A stretch of 64,000 nucleotides of DNA from Mogibacterium neglectum (GTDB taxonomy: Bacteria; Bacillota; Clostridia; Peptostreptococcales; Anaerovoracaceae): assembly GCF_030644205.1 (NCBI RefSeq), contig NZ_CP128647.1, positions 620,001-684,000 of the forward strand, written 5' to 3'. Shown here in pieces: positions 1-8,648 of the stretch. A program made the position numbers and the translations under genes. Numbering within the stretch: the stretch's first letter is position 1; each line of letters starts with the position of its first letter. The notes below the pieces were generated by a model. The model searched no databases. It saw only the letters and a program-made list of their open reading frames with translations, and was not told the DNA's origin.

Positions 1-1371
1 CCACTGCTACTCCTTGCTGGCGGATTGTACTTTACAATTCGCACCAGATTCATGCAGATAAGTATGTTTAAGGATTCACTCAAAGTTGTGGCAGAGAAAC
101 CTAAGAGTGAGAACGGTATTTCGTCGTTTGGGGCACTAATGGTTTCTACTGCTTCAAGAGTTGGTACTGGCAATATTATCGGTGTTGCGACAGCTATTAT
201 TCTTGGAGGTGCTGGTTCGATTTTCTGGATGTGGCTTACTGCCATTTTGGGCGGAGCATCGGCTTTTGTTGAGTCTACGCTTGCTCAGATTTATAAGAAG
301 AACAGCGACGGATCTAGCTACGGCGGGCCGGCATATTACATGCGTGATGCCATTAAACTTAAAGGCGTTGGCAAAGTGCTTGGCGTATTCTTTTCTATAA
401 TCATAATATTTACATATGCCGTCGGTTATAATATGCTCGCAGCTTATAACCTGCAATCAACATTTAGCGCGTTCAGCTTCTATAATCAAAATTCACCAAA
501 GGTCATCGGTGTAATCCTTGCGATTGCATTTGGCGCAATTGTAATAGGTGGAGCAAAGAGATTATCAGATGTAACAAAAATACTTGTACCAGTGATGGGT
601 GTCATCTATGTAGGTGTTGCGCTTGTGGTTATCCTTATGAACATCAAGAATGTTCCTCACATGTTCCATCTAATTTTAGCAAATGCCTTTGACTTTAAAG
701 CGATTTTCGGTGGATTTACTGGATCATGCATAATGTTTGGTGTAAAGAGAGGATTATACTCCAATGAAGCTGGTATGGGATCTGCACCTAATGCTGCCGC
801 TACAGCGGATGTATCTCACCCTGTAAAACAGGGACTCGTCCAGATGTTATCGGTATTTATAGATACACTTCTTATCTGTTCGACAACTGCATTCCTGTGC
901 CTGATTACAAATGTAGACCCTCAGAAATATGTTAATGGAGATGCTGCAAATGCTGCGGGCTACGTGCAAGCTGCTATTCATTCGACCCTTGGCAATTTCG
1001 GACCGATATTTATCGCAGTATCTATGTTCTTCTTTGCGTTTACTACTCTAATTGGAAACTATTCATATTGTGAAGGCTGCCTAGCATTTGTGTTGAAGAG
1101 GGATTTAAAGAGGCAAGAAGCTCTTGTGTTTAGATGTATTGCCATTGTTCTCATATACGTAGGAGCAGTGTCTCAGGCTGATCTTGTATGGAATATGGCT
1201 GATATGGCACAGGGCTTCATGGTAATTACTAACATGCCGGTAATTCTAGTTCTCGGTGGAACTGCGGTTAGATGCTTGAATGACTATAGGAAACAGAAAC
1301 ATGCTGGTCTTGACCCGCATTTTATCGCTTCAGACATCGGTATACACGACGAGACGGATTTCTGGAAATAG
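1..1371 (+). CDS. AGCS-family sodium:alanine/glycine symporter, 5' end outside window
   Basis: Membrane symporter that imports small neutral amino acids with Na+. The frame is open from base 1 (reads PLLLLAGGLYFTIRTRF), so the TTG at 25 is internal and the N-terminus lies to the left. Family motifs seen: GLYFTIRTRF, the Gly-rich segment ending SAFVESTLAQIYK, YGGPAYYM and GLYSNEAGMGSAPNAAA, the last being the family signature. About ten hydrophobic segments follow one another, and the C-terminus (DETDFWK) looks complete. The specific substrate cannot be read from sequence. A long hairpin lies just downstream. Confidence 0.93.
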   Translation, partial: PLLLLAGGLYFTIRTRFMQISMFKDSLKVVAEKPKSENGISSFGALMVSTASRVGTGNIIGVATAIILGGAGSIFWMWLTAILGGASAFVESTLAQIYKKNSDGSSYGGPAYYMRDAIKLKGVGKVLGVFFSIIIIFTYAVGYNMLAAYNLQSTFSAFSFYNQNSPKVIGVILAIAFGAIVIGGAKRLSDVTKILVPVMGVIYVGVALVVILMNIKNVPHMFHLILANAFDFKAIFGGFTGSCIMFGVKRGLYSNEAGMGSAPNAAATADVSHPVKQGLVQMLSVFIDTLLICSTTAFLCLITNVDPQKYVNGDAANAAGYVQAAIHSTLGNFGPIFIAVSMFFFAFTTLIGNYSYCEGCLAFVLKRDLKRQEALVFRCIAIVLIYVGAVSQADLVWNMADMAQGFMVITNMPVILVLGGTAVRCLNDYRKQKHAGLDPHFIASDIGIHDETDFWK

Positions 1372-1418
1372 CAGAATTTGGAAGAAGCTAAAGTTAACAC
1401 ATATTTTGAATATATTAG

Positions 1419-1452
1419 GAGACCGCTATGTGCAGATGCATATAGCGGTCTC
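1419..1452. terminator. Long perfect-arm hairpin after the symporter gene
   Basis: Arms GAGACCGCTAT (1419-1429) and ATAGCGGTCTC (1442-1452) are perfect complements. The bases between them extend the pairing with one G-T wobble down to a tiny loop. No good T-run follows (TTGATGTTG), so it is either a weak terminator or an mRNA 3'-end stabiliser. The spacing before the next start (1520) fits a 3' element. Confidence 0.5.
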
Positions 1453-1519
1453 TTGATGTTGCGCGTGCTAAGTGATAACATTAAATCTATTCATAAGCAG
1501 TATTGTTGGAGGTCAAAAC

Positions 1520-2143
1520 ATGAGAAAGGGCAAACGAGTTCTTATAACAGATGGGGTGAATGCCGGTGGAGATATGCTCGTAAGAAGTTTTGCTTCGTAC
1601 GGTGCATCTACAGCTTTCTTTTACAGTAATTCGTACGACAAGGCTATTGCTCTTAGCAAAGAGGCGAGTGCGCTTAATATTAGGTGTAAAGCATCTAAGC
1701 TTGATTCATTATGGTCAGCACTTGAGGTGCTAAGAGGATACTTCGATGATGAACTTGACGTGCTTGTGTTAAACATCGATATTTCTGATGGTACTAGTTT
1801 CGATGATATGGATGGTGATAAATGGCGTCATAGAGTGATTGCGGAAATTGATGGGCTATTTTATACGATTAGAGCACTAAGACCTTTTTTAAACCGACGC
1901 AGTGGAAGTGTGGTAATAACTGCGGCAAAAAACAAAAACTCTGGATTCGCATGCGACATACTAGAATCATATATAGAGGGCTTTACGATATCTTTATCAA
2001 AATCGCTTAACGATGCAAATATCACTGTAAATGCTATAATTTATGAGAAAAATGACAGTCTTGGGGCACATGTTGCAGATGCAACTAGACAGCTGGCATC
2101 AAGCAGCTCATCGTTTATTACAGGACAAATAGTCCGACTGTAG
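1520..2143 (+). CDS. SDR-fold protein lacking the catalytic Tyr-x3-Lys pair
   Basis: 207 residues with the layout of a short-chain dehydrogenase/reductase: N-terminal Rossmann beta strand, DVLVLNIDIS strand, and a W..V..EIDGLFYTIRAL helix. The start was moved to ATG 1520 because GGAGG sits seven bases upstream. The motifs are eroded: the TGxxxGIG loop reads TDGVNAGGD (residues 10-18) and the YxxxK motif reads Y151-IEG-F155, so the catalytic lysine is absent. It lies 20 bp before an acyl-ACP thioesterase, so a link to fatty-acid metabolism (FabG/FabI-like ancestry) is likely but inferred. It is probably a pseudoenzyme or binding protein. No frameshift is seen. Confidence 0.7.
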   Translation: MRKGKRVLITDGVNAGGDMLVRSFASYGASTAFFYSNSYDKAIALSKEASALNIRCKASKLDSLWSALEVLRGYFDDELDVLVLNIDISDGTSFDDMDGDKWRHRVIAEIDGLFYTIRALRPFLNRRSGSVVITAAKNKNSGFACDILESYIEGFTISLSKSLNDANITVNAIIYEKNDSLGAHVADATRQLASSSSSFITGQIVRL

Positions 2144-2163
2144 AGTATAAAAGGGGGACTAAT

Positions 2164-2922
2164 ATGAGATTCAAGACCCATTATAATATTAGATCGTATG
2201 AAGTCGACCTACATGGTGCGCTTAAACCTATGCAGCTTATGCAGCTTCTTCAAGAATCTGGTGATAGGCAGATGAGAGAAGAAGCGGTCGCATACGACGA
2301 ACTGTATACTAAGGAACATAAATCTTTTGTAGTTAGTCGAATGAATATCGAGGTATTTAGACCAGTAGAAAAGTATTCAGATGTGAATGTAGAAACATGG
2401 ATTGTTCCTGGAAAAGGTGCAAATTTTCCGCGTGGTTATGAAATGTATAAAGATGGTCAGTTGGTTGCAAAAGCCATCTGTAATTGGGCTCTCGTTGACA
2501 CTATTACTGGAAAGCTTATAGCTAGCAAAGATTATGATATGGGTACTTATTCTATGGATGAGGCTCCAGAACTCTCGATTCCAAGGAGGTTTAGAATCCC
2601 TAAAGAGCTTAAGTTTCAAGAGGTTGAGAGTTCCAAGGTTGCGATGTCGATGATAGATATTAATATGCATATGAATAATACTGTATATGCATCTAAGCTG
2701 TACGATAATATTGATGATGCCGAAAAGTATTTTATAACATCGATTAATCTTAGGTACGTACACGAAGCGCCGCTGGGCAGCGAGTTTAAGGTTTATCGCA
2801 GCGATGCCGTGGATCCTGGCGAAATGGATTGTAGGGCGGAAAAACTAGTATATTTTTATACAGAAGCAGACGGATTGCTAAATCTTGAGGCAGCTGTGGG
2901 ACTTAAAAAAGTGATTATCTAA
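2164..2922 (+). CDS. Acyl-ACP thioesterase (double hot-dog)
   Basis: Hydrolyses acyl-ACP to free fatty acid in the cytoplasm, ending or diverting fatty-acid synthesis. The 252-residue length fits the bacterial Acyl-ACP_TE family. The N-terminal hot-dog domain begins with the typical Y.IRSYEVDLHG and LLQESGDRQ segments. The second domain carries the active-site stretch D165-I-N167-M-H169-MNN followed by YASKLYD. A clear RBS (AAAGGGGGAC) precedes ATG 2164. It follows the SDR-like gene by 20 bp and is closed by a terminator at 2973. Chain-length specificity is unknown. Confidence 0.9.
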   Translation: MRFKTHYNIRSYEVDLHGALKPMQLMQLLQESGDRQMREEAVAYDELYTKEHKSFVVSRMNIEVFRPVEKYSDVNVETWIVPGKGANFPRGYEMYKDGQLVAKAICNWALVDTITGKLIASKDYDMGTYSMDEAPELSIPRRFRIPKELKFQEVESSKVAMSMIDINMHMNNTVYASKLYDNIDDAEKYFITSINLRYVHEAPLGSEFKVYRSDAVDPGEMDCRAEKLVYFYTEADGLLNLEAAVGLKKVII

Positions 2923-2972
2923 AAGTGTATCTTTGCTCACTTGATGAATGATTATTAAATGAATTTATGATG

Positions 2973-3003
2973 GAGGACTGGATTTGAACAGTCTTCTTTT
3001 TTT
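2973..3003 (+). terminator. Rho-independent terminator after the thioesterase
   Basis: Stem GAGGACTG/CAGTCTTC (one G-T pair), 8-base loop, followed directly by seven T. It separates the thioesterase transcript from the mraZ promoter. Confidence 0.85.
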
Positions 3004-3053
3004 ATGAAAAAAATCAGTGAAATTACTGAAAAATACATAAAAATACCAATAAA

Positions 3054-3089
3054 GTGTTGAATTGTGGAGAGAAGTGGTTTAAAATGGAG
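3054..3089 (+). promoter_or_regulatory. mraZ promoter overlapped by 10-bp-phased TG(G/T) repeats (probable MraZ operator)
   Basis: A -35 TTGAAT (3057-3062) and -10 TAAAAT (3080-3085) are 17 bp apart. Across them, TGT/TGG triplets recur at 3055, 3065, 3075 and 3085, an exact 10-bp period (AAAGTGTTG, TTGTGGAG, GAAGTGG, AAATGGAG). Known MraZ operators are short TGG-containing direct repeats on a 10-bp period upstream of mraZ, so this is a likely autoregulatory site. The repeats are seen; the binding is inferred. Confidence 0.72.
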
Positions 3090-3132
3090 GAGCAAATATA
3101 AAAAATAGAATTTGTGTGCAAAGAGGGAAGAG

Positions 3133-3564
3133 ATGTTTACCGGGACTTATGAAAATTCAATAGACAGCAAGAACCGGTTAATCATTCCGGCAAAGTACAG
3201 AAATCAGCTCGGTGGGGAGTGCGTTCTATCAAGAGGGTATGACCGTTGCATCTACATCTATACGATGGAAGATTGGGGGCTGTTAGTAGAGAAGTTAAAA
3301 GAACTTAGACAATCAGATCCAGCTATACGAGAGTTCATCAGAAAGCTATTCTCTCAGGCTAGCGAGTGTAAACTTGATTCTCAGGGACGAGTAATAGTTC
3401 CTGCCAATCTCAAAAGCTATGCGAGGATAGATAAAGATCTAGTAACATTGGGTGCAATGGATAAGATAGAAGTTTGGAGCAAGGAAATCTTCAATGAAAA
3501 TGAGGATGACAATCCTATGGATGATGAAGATTTTATAGCTAAGTTAGCTGAGTATGGGCTTTAG
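3133..3564 (+). CDS. mraZ: Transcriptional regulator MraZ
   Basis: DNA-binding regulator of the dcw operon with two AbrB-like swapped-hairpin halves. The start at ATG 3133 gives the canonical beginning [20 protein letters not shown]; the in-frame TTG at 3112 would add seven residues with no nearby RBS, whereas AGAGGGA lies just before 3133. Both repeats show the family DxxxR motif: [13 protein letters not shown] near residue 14 and [12 protein letters not shown] near 92. 143 residues is the usual size. The next gene, rsmH, starts 8 bp after its stop. The phased repeats over the promoter suggest autorepression. Confidence 0.97.
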   Translation: MFTGTYENSIDSKNRLIIPAKYRNQLGGECVLSRGYDRCIYIYTMEDWGLLVEKLKELRQSDPAIREFIRKLFSQASECKLDSQGRVIVPANLKSYARIDKDLVTLGAMDKIEVWSKEIFNENEDDNPMDDEDFIAKLAEYGL

Positions 3565-3572
3565 GAGAGATG

Positions 3573-4502
3573 ATGACGTTTGAACATGTGCCAGTTTTAT
3601 TCAATGAGGTTATCGATTCACTCGACATAAAGGCAAATGGAACTTACATGGATGGCACGGTTGGGGGAGCAGGTCATTCCTCGGGGATCTGCAAGAGACT
3701 CAGTGAGGACGGGCATCTGGTTGCAGTTGATAGAGATAGTATCGCTCTTGAGACCGCAAAGATAAGACTCAATAAGTTCAAGTGTGAGAAGACATTCATT
3801 CATGCGAATTACAGTGATACAAACAAGATAAAGGAGAAGGTTGAAACTGTAGATGGGATTCTCTTAGACCTAGGAGTTTCGTCATATCAGCTAGATACAG
3901 CTGAACGAGGGTTTTCATACATGCATGATGCTCCTATGGATATGCGTATGAATGAGGACGACATGTTCACAGCGGCGACCGTGGTAAATGAATATTCAGA
4001 AGCTGAGCTTTTCCGAATAATCAAGGAGTACGGCGAGGAGCGCTGGGCGTCACGCATAGCTAAGTTCATAGTTAAAGTGAGAGATGAAAAACATATAGAG
4101 ACCACGGGACAACTGGTAGAGATTATAAAGGCTGCTATTCCAGCCTCAGCAAGACGAACAGGGCCTCATCCGGCAAAGAGAACATTTCAAGCGATTAGGA
4201 TAGAGGTAAATGGAGAGCTAGAACATCTAAAGCTAGCGATGGAGAGACTTCCTGATCTATTAGCGCCTGGTGGAAGAATGTCTGTTATAACATTCCATTC
4301 ACTAGAAGACAGAATAGTAAAGGATGCGTTTAACAAGAGATTGAATCCATGCACCTGTCCGCCGGAGCTACCTGTGTGTGTATGCGGTAAAGTGGCAGAT
4401 GTAAGGAAAATTACGAGAAAGCCATTGGTAGCAAGCGAACAAGAGCTTGAGGAGAATCCGAGAGCAAGAAGCGCGAAGCTAAGAGTTATTGAGAAAATTT
4501 AA
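3573..4502 (+). CDS. rsmH: 16S rRNA m4C1402 methyltransferase RsmH (MraW)
   Basis: SAM-dependent methylation of N4 of C1402 in 16S rRNA, in the cytoplasm. Seen: [13 protein letters not shown] at the N-terminus, the SAM-binding [11 protein letters not shown] loop, [11 protein letters not shown], the [19 protein letters not shown] segment and [14 protein letters not shown], all RsmH hallmarks, plus a [13 protein letters not shown] cysteine stretch typical of the C-terminal part. Two ATGs are in frame (3570 and 3573). The second gives better spacing to AGGAG (3563-3567). It is the second gene of the dcw cluster, as in most Firmicutes. Confidence 0.97.
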   Translation: MTFEHVPVLFNEVIDSLDIKANGTYMDGTVGGAGHSSGICKRLSEDGHLVAVDRDSIALETAKIRLNKFKCEKTFIHANYSDTNKIKEKVETVDGILLDLGVSSYQLDTAERGFSYMHDAPMDMRMNEDDMFTAATVVNEYSEAELFRIIKEYGEERWASRIAKFIVKVRDEKHIETTGQLVEIIKAAIPASARRTGPHPAKRTFQAIRIEVNGELEHLKLAMERLPDLLAPGGRMSVITFHSLEDRIVKDAFNKRLNPCTCPPELPVCVCGKVADVRKITRKPLVASEQELEENPRARSAKLRVIEKI

Positions 4503-4529
4503 GGGTATTCAGTAAGGGAGAAGAAGGAA

Positions 4530-4943
4530 ATGCAAGTTGCGACTAACGTAGCAGGAACAATGAATAGCGGAACTCATGTTGCTAGAAGAGGCTCTGGTAG
4601 CATCAATCGTAGCACTAGGGCAAGACAGAATTCGAGAATGCTGGCTATAGTTATTGTGGCGGGGATTATGTGCCTTATGATGGTGGTTATGTCTGCATTT
4701 GCGGCAAATCTCAATCAAGAAAACAATCAGCTACAGAAGAAGAATGATTATATTCAAGCAGAGGTCGATTCGTTGAATACGAAGATAAATGATGCGAGCA
4801 ACATCAATAAAATTGAGAAAACTGCAACTGAGAAATATGGGATGGTACATTCAGAATCGCAAAACTGCGTTACCATTGGAGATTCAAAGTCTTCTGGCAA
4901 GACCAACCTAGCGTCAGCAATCAAGGATGAAGCTTATGAATAA
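4530..4943 (+). CDS. ftsL: FtsL-like cell-division protein
   Basis: Small bitopic divisome protein that pairs with FtsQ/DivIB and DivIC at the septum. 137 residues: a basic cytoplasmic N-terminus, one membrane segment (about residues 37-59) and then a coiled coil (about 61-92) rich in N/Q/L/K. The family is poorly conserved, so the call rests on architecture plus position between rsmH and a division PBP. The RBS-like AGAAGAAGGAA precedes ATG 4530. The N-terminal 35 residues are Ser/Arg/Asn-rich and probably disordered. A strong terminator follows. Confidence 0.85.
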   Translation: MQVATNVAGTMNSGTHVARRGSGSINRSTRARQNSRMLAIVIVAGIMCLMMVVMSAFAANLNQENNQLQKKNDYIQAEVDSLNTKINDASNINKIEKTATEKYGMVHSESQNCVTIGDSKSSGKTNLASAIKDEAYE

Positions 4944-4964
4944 ATAGTCCATTTTGATTATAAT

Positions 4965-4998
4965 GCCACTGATCCGAAATTGGATCGGTGGCTTTTTT
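4965..4998 (+). terminator. Rho-independent terminator inside the dcw cluster, after ftsL
   Basis: Arms GCCACTGATCC (4965-4975) and GGATCGGTGGC (4982-4992) form an 11-bp stem with one G-T pair and a 6-base loop, followed by six T. It divides mraZ-rsmH-ftsL from the PBP onward. Confidence 0.9.
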
Positions 4999-5018
4999 CA
5001 AATATATACGTTATATAT

Positions 5019-5047
5019 ACAAAAAACGACAAGATATGGTATATAAT
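5019..5047 (+). promoter_or_regulatory. Probable promoter for the PBP-murF-mraY... transcript
   Basis: A perfect TATAAT (5042-5047) lies 47 bp before the PBP start, after the terminator. The -35 region is poor (ACAAAA about 17 bp upstream). A new promoter is expected here because of the terminator; the exact -35 is uncertain. Confidence 0.5.
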
Positions 5048-5094
5048 GTAAGTTGTAGTGTTGCGGATAATTAGAGAATAATTAGGAGAATTTG

Positions 5095-7179
5095 ATGGCT
5101 AAGTTCCACAATCCTTTAGATAAACAGAAAAAGAAGGGTTCAAGTAAAAGCAAGGCAGTTAGTGCAACCGCCAAAACCAATAATCGCAAGGCTGTTAGCA
5201 CAGCAGTTACTGCTGAAAATAAAAGCCGGCTTGGTTTTGGATTTCTTGCAATTGTAGTATGCTTTACAATTCTAATATTTCGTTTAGCATTTTGGCAGGT
5301 TATTAAGTCTGATGATTTAAATGCGAAGGCTGCTGAGATGCAGAAGATAGATACAGAGCTTGATCCCGTTAGAGGTAATATTTACGACAGAAATAAAAAG
5401 GTTTTAGCGCAGACAGTTACAAAGTATGAACTTTACGGATATTCGCTTAACCTATATAAGAAAAAGGGACTAGATAGTTCTGCCAAAGAGAAGAATTTGC
5501 GTGACCTATCCAAGCTATCTGGCGATAGTCGTAAGGAGATGAAGAAAAAACTCTCCGGCAAAGATAATCTAGTTTTACTAGCAAAAGGTCTAGATCAAAG
5601 CCAGGTGAATAAGGCCCAGAAAGAGTGGGGGGATGATATTGTAGTCAAGACAAAGGTTACTAGGTCGTATCCGAATGGAACATTTGCATCGACCCTAATT
5701 GGCTCAGTAGACAGCAAAAACACAGGGCTTAATGGTCTAGAATATCAGTATAATGAGAAGCTTGCCGGAATTAAAGGAAGAGTGGTTAGAACGACAGACA
5801 TATATGGCAATTCACTTTCTGTAGGAAGCAGTAAGTATTACTCCCCGCAGAATGGCGATAGCCTTGTGACATCGATAGATGAAGTAATTCAACACTACGT
5901 TGAAGATGCGCTAGCAGAGGGCATGGACGACACTGGGGCTGAGTCGATTACATGCATAGTGATGGATCCTCGTACAGGAGATATTCTGGCTATGGCAAGT
6001 ACTCCAAGCTATGACCCTAACAATCCGTATACACCGTCAGGCGATGAAGCGAAAAAATTCAAGTCTCTCAGCACCAAGGAAAAGAGTGCTTACCTTAGTA
6101 GAATGTGGACCAATCCAGCTGTCAGTGGGCTTTATGAGCCTGGATCGACATTTAAGCTGATAACATCTTCGTCCGCTATCGAATCTGGAACCACAACCGA
6201 TTCGTCTAGATATAGTTGTCCTGGATATATCAATGTGGATGGAACAAAGCTAAATTGCTGGAGCCCAGTTCCACACGGAACTCAGAATATCACGGAAGCC
6301 GTTGGAAATTCATGCAACCCTGCACTAGCTAGAGTTGCCCTCGATATGGGAAAGATTAACTTCTACAAGTATATAGATATCTTCGGATTTACGCAGAAGA
6401 CTAGAGTGGATTTGCCTGGAGAAGCTGACCCAATAATTAAGAATAAGAATAATGTGAGTAACGTTGATATTGCCACGATGGGATATGGACAGGGAATAGC
6501 TATTTCCCCAATCCAGCTGATGACTGCTGTAAATTCACTTGGTAATGACGGAATAATGATGCAGCCTAAAGCAGTAAAGGAAATCATAGGGCCCGATGGC
6601 AAGGTTAAGAAAGTAATTAAAAATAGACGTCTAAGGCAGACAATTTCAAAGTCAACTGCCGATAAGATGCGTTCTATCATGGAGTACTACGTATCGGATG
6701 GTGGCGGTACAAGCGCATATCTGGCTGGATATAGGGTCGGAGGTAAAACCGGTACTGCAAATATCGCTGAGAATTCAGGATACTCTGAACAGACCATAGC
6801 TTCGTTTATCGCTATGGCACCGATGGACGATCCTCAGGTATCAATTCTCGTTATGGTAACGAGACCTAAGAAGAGTATTTACGGTGCAGCCAATGCCGGT
6901 CCTATAGTCAAGAAAATCCTCGAAAAGACACTTGTGTATAAAGGCATAGAGCGTAAATACTCAAAGAGCGAGAAGAGTGCCCTAGCAAAAGCAGAGATTT
7001 CTGTCCCTGATGTTACAGGTATTAATAGCAGTGAGGCGATAAGTAAGATTACTGCTGCAGGGCTCAAGGCTAAAAAGATGCCAGAAGGAACTGGTGATTC
7101 ATTCGTTGTAATCGATCAGTACCCTAAGAAGGGTGATAAGATTGCTAAAGGCGGTACGGTATACATTTATAGTGAATAA
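5095..7179 (+). CDS. ftsI: Division class B penicillin-binding protein (FtsI/SpoVD type) with PASTA domain
   Basis: Peptidoglycan D,D-transpeptidase of the septum. 694 residues from ATG 5095 (TTAGGAGAA is the RBS; the TTG at 5092 is not used). Order: basic Ser/Lys-rich N-terminus, one membrane anchor (about 45-65), PBP dimerisation domain starting at DPVRGNIYDRN, then the transpeptidase with Ser351-x-x-Lys354 (EPGSTFK), SxN (GNSCNP) and K551-T-G (GGKTGTA). A single C-terminal PASTA domain begins near VPDVTGINSSEAI. The position before murF and the PASTA domain fit SpoVD/Pbp2b-type proteins. MurE, often found next, is absent. Confidence 0.95.
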   Translation: MAKFHNPLDKQKKKGSSKSKAVSATAKTNNRKAVSTAVTAENKSRLGFGFLAIVVCFTILIFRLAFWQVIKSDDLNAKAAEMQKIDTELDPVRGNIYDRNKKVLAQTVTKYELYGYSLNLYKKKGLDSSAKEKNLRDLSKLSGDSRKEMKKKLSGKDNLVLLAKGLDQSQVNKAQKEWGDDIVVKTKVTRSYPNGTFASTLIGSVDSKNTGLNGLEYQYNEKLAGIKGRVVRTTDIYGNSLSVGSSKYYSPQNGDSLVTSIDEVIQHYVEDALAEGMDDTGAESITCIVMDPRTGDILAMASTPSYDPNNPYTPSGDEAKKFKSLSTKEKSAYLSRMWTNPAVSGLYEPGSTFKLITSSSAIESGTTTDSSRYSCPGYINVDGTKLNCWSPVPHGTQNITEAVGNSCNPALARVALDMGKINFYKYIDIFGFTQKTRVDLPGEADPIIKNKNNVSNVDIATMGYGQGIAISPIQLMTAVNSLGNDGIMMQPKAVKEIIGPDGKVKKVIKNRRLRQTISKSTADKMRSIMEYYVSDGGGTSAYLAGYRVGGKTGTANIAENSGYSEQTIASFIAMAPMDDPQVSILVMVTRPKKSIYGAANAGPIVKKILEKTLVYKGIERKYSKSEKSALAKAEISVPDVTGINSSEAISKITAAGLKAKKMPEGTGDSFVVIDQYPKKGDKIAKGGTVYIYSE

Positions 7180-7194
7180 TTAAGGGATAGTTTA

Positions 7195-8634
7195 ATGAAG
7201 AAAACAGGAATTAAATATATTCTTGAATCCATGCATGGTGCAAAGCTCATATCTGACGCAGGGTCGAAAGAGGTCACTAGCGTTGCTATCGATTCAAGAC
7301 AGGTGAAATCAGGAACACTGTTTTTTGCTGTTATAGGTGGGAGAAATGATGGTCATGATTTCCTACCAGCAGTTAAGGAAAGTGGATGTCTTGCAGCGGT
7401 GGTATCTAATCCCGATTGGGCTAATAAGATTGCAGAAACGGGTGATATGACGGTAATCCTAGTGAATAATACCAGAGATGCGCTCATGCAGCTTGCAAAA
7501 CAGTATATGGCAGACTGGAAGGATCTAATCAAAGTTGCCATTACAGGTAGTGTTGGCAAGACGAGCACGAAAGATTTTCTGGGAGCAGTACTTTCGGCAA
7601 AGTACAAGACTGGGAAGACGCCAGGCAATCTTAACAGCGATTATGGAGTGCCACTAACAGTGTTTGGATTCGAAGAAGATATTGAAGCTGCTGTTATCGA
7701 AATGGGGGCAGGCGAGTCTGTGCACATTAGTGAGCTCGCTGATATTATTCATCCACAAATAGGGGTAGTAACAAACGTTGGAACTTCACATCTAGAAGTA
7801 TTTGGAACGCGTGAGGAGTTGACGATTGAAAAGCTAGGTATCGCTAAATGCTTTAAAGACAATGAAACAATTATTGTTAATTCAGATTGCGACATGCTGA
7901 CTAGGCAGAAGGTTAGTAGAATAGTGTCTGTTGGAACAGATATTTTAACAGTGGGCAGCAAAGGCGACGATAATTTTATATTATATAATATAAAAGATAA
8001 GGGGATAGATGGGGTTAGCTGTGCGTTAGATGTGTACACAGGTAATGAAGATTACGATGGTACATTCGAACTAAGCATACCTGTAGTTGGTGCCCACAAT
8101 CTCGGAAATGCTGCACTTGCAATCGCTGTAGGTATGAGGCTAGGTATCAAGCCGAAAGATGCGATTTCAGCTTTGGCTGATACACATTTTTCATCAGGCC
8201 GTCTTGAGATTGACAGACGTGATAATTTAACAATTATAAATGATGTGTACAACGCTAGTCCGGAATCTATGAAAGCAGGGATCAAGATGCTTATGGCATC
8301 TAAGGCAGAAAGACATGTGGCGATACTCGGTGATATGTTTGAGCTGGGTGATGAGTCAGAAGTGCTCCATGAGAGTGTGGGAGATTATGCTGTAGGTGCC
8401 GGTCTCGATTTACTAATAACAATTGGAACCAATGCAGAAGCGATTGCTAATGCAGCAAAAGCTGCAAATCGCGAAGCTGGACGCAATATAGCTAGCCAAA
8501 CAAGATTAATCTCGTATAAAGATAAAGATGAAGCGATCAAAGATCTTAGCACTATACTTCATAGAGGTGATCTAATTTTAGTGAAAGCATCTCGTGGTAT
8601 GAAGCTAGAAGACGTTATTTCAGCTATTAATTAG
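7195..8634 (+). CDS. murF: UDP-MurNAc-tripeptide--D-Ala-D-Ala ligase MurF
   Basis: ATP-dependent addition of D-Ala-D-Ala to the UDP-MurNAc-tripeptide, the last cytoplasmic step of the peptide stem. 479 residues with the three Mur domains: N-terminal substrate domain (SVAIDSRQVKSGTLFFAV), central ATPase with P-loop GSVGKTST (from residue 118) and EMGAGESVHISEL, and a C-terminal domain with NDVYNASPESM and ILGDMFELG. These last segments are MurF-specific rather than MurE-like. It starts 15 bp after the PBP with RBS AAGGGA and is 14 bp from mraY. Confidence 0.97.
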   Translation: MKKTGIKYILESMHGAKLISDAGSKEVTSVAIDSRQVKSGTLFFAVIGGRNDGHDFLPAVKESGCLAAVVSNPDWANKIAETGDMTVILVNNTRDALMQLAKQYMADWKDLIKVAITGSVGKTSTKDFLGAVLSAKYKTGKTPGNLNSDYGVPLTVFGFEEDIEAAVIEMGAGESVHISELADIIHPQIGVVTNVGTSHLEVFGTREELTIEKLGIAKCFKDNETIIVNSDCDMLTRQKVSRIVSVGTDILTVGSKGDDNFILYNIKDKGIDGVSCALDVYTGNEDYDGTFELSIPVVGAHNLGNAALAIAVGMRLGIKPKDAISALADTHFSSGRLEIDRRDNLTIINDVYNASPESMKAGIKMLMASKAERHVAILGDMFELGDESEVLHESVGDYAVGAGLDLLITIGTNAEAIANAAKAANREAGRNIASQTRLISYKDKDEAIKDLSTILHRGDLILVKASRGMKLEDVISAIN

Positions 8635-8648
8635 CAAGGAAGAGGTAG

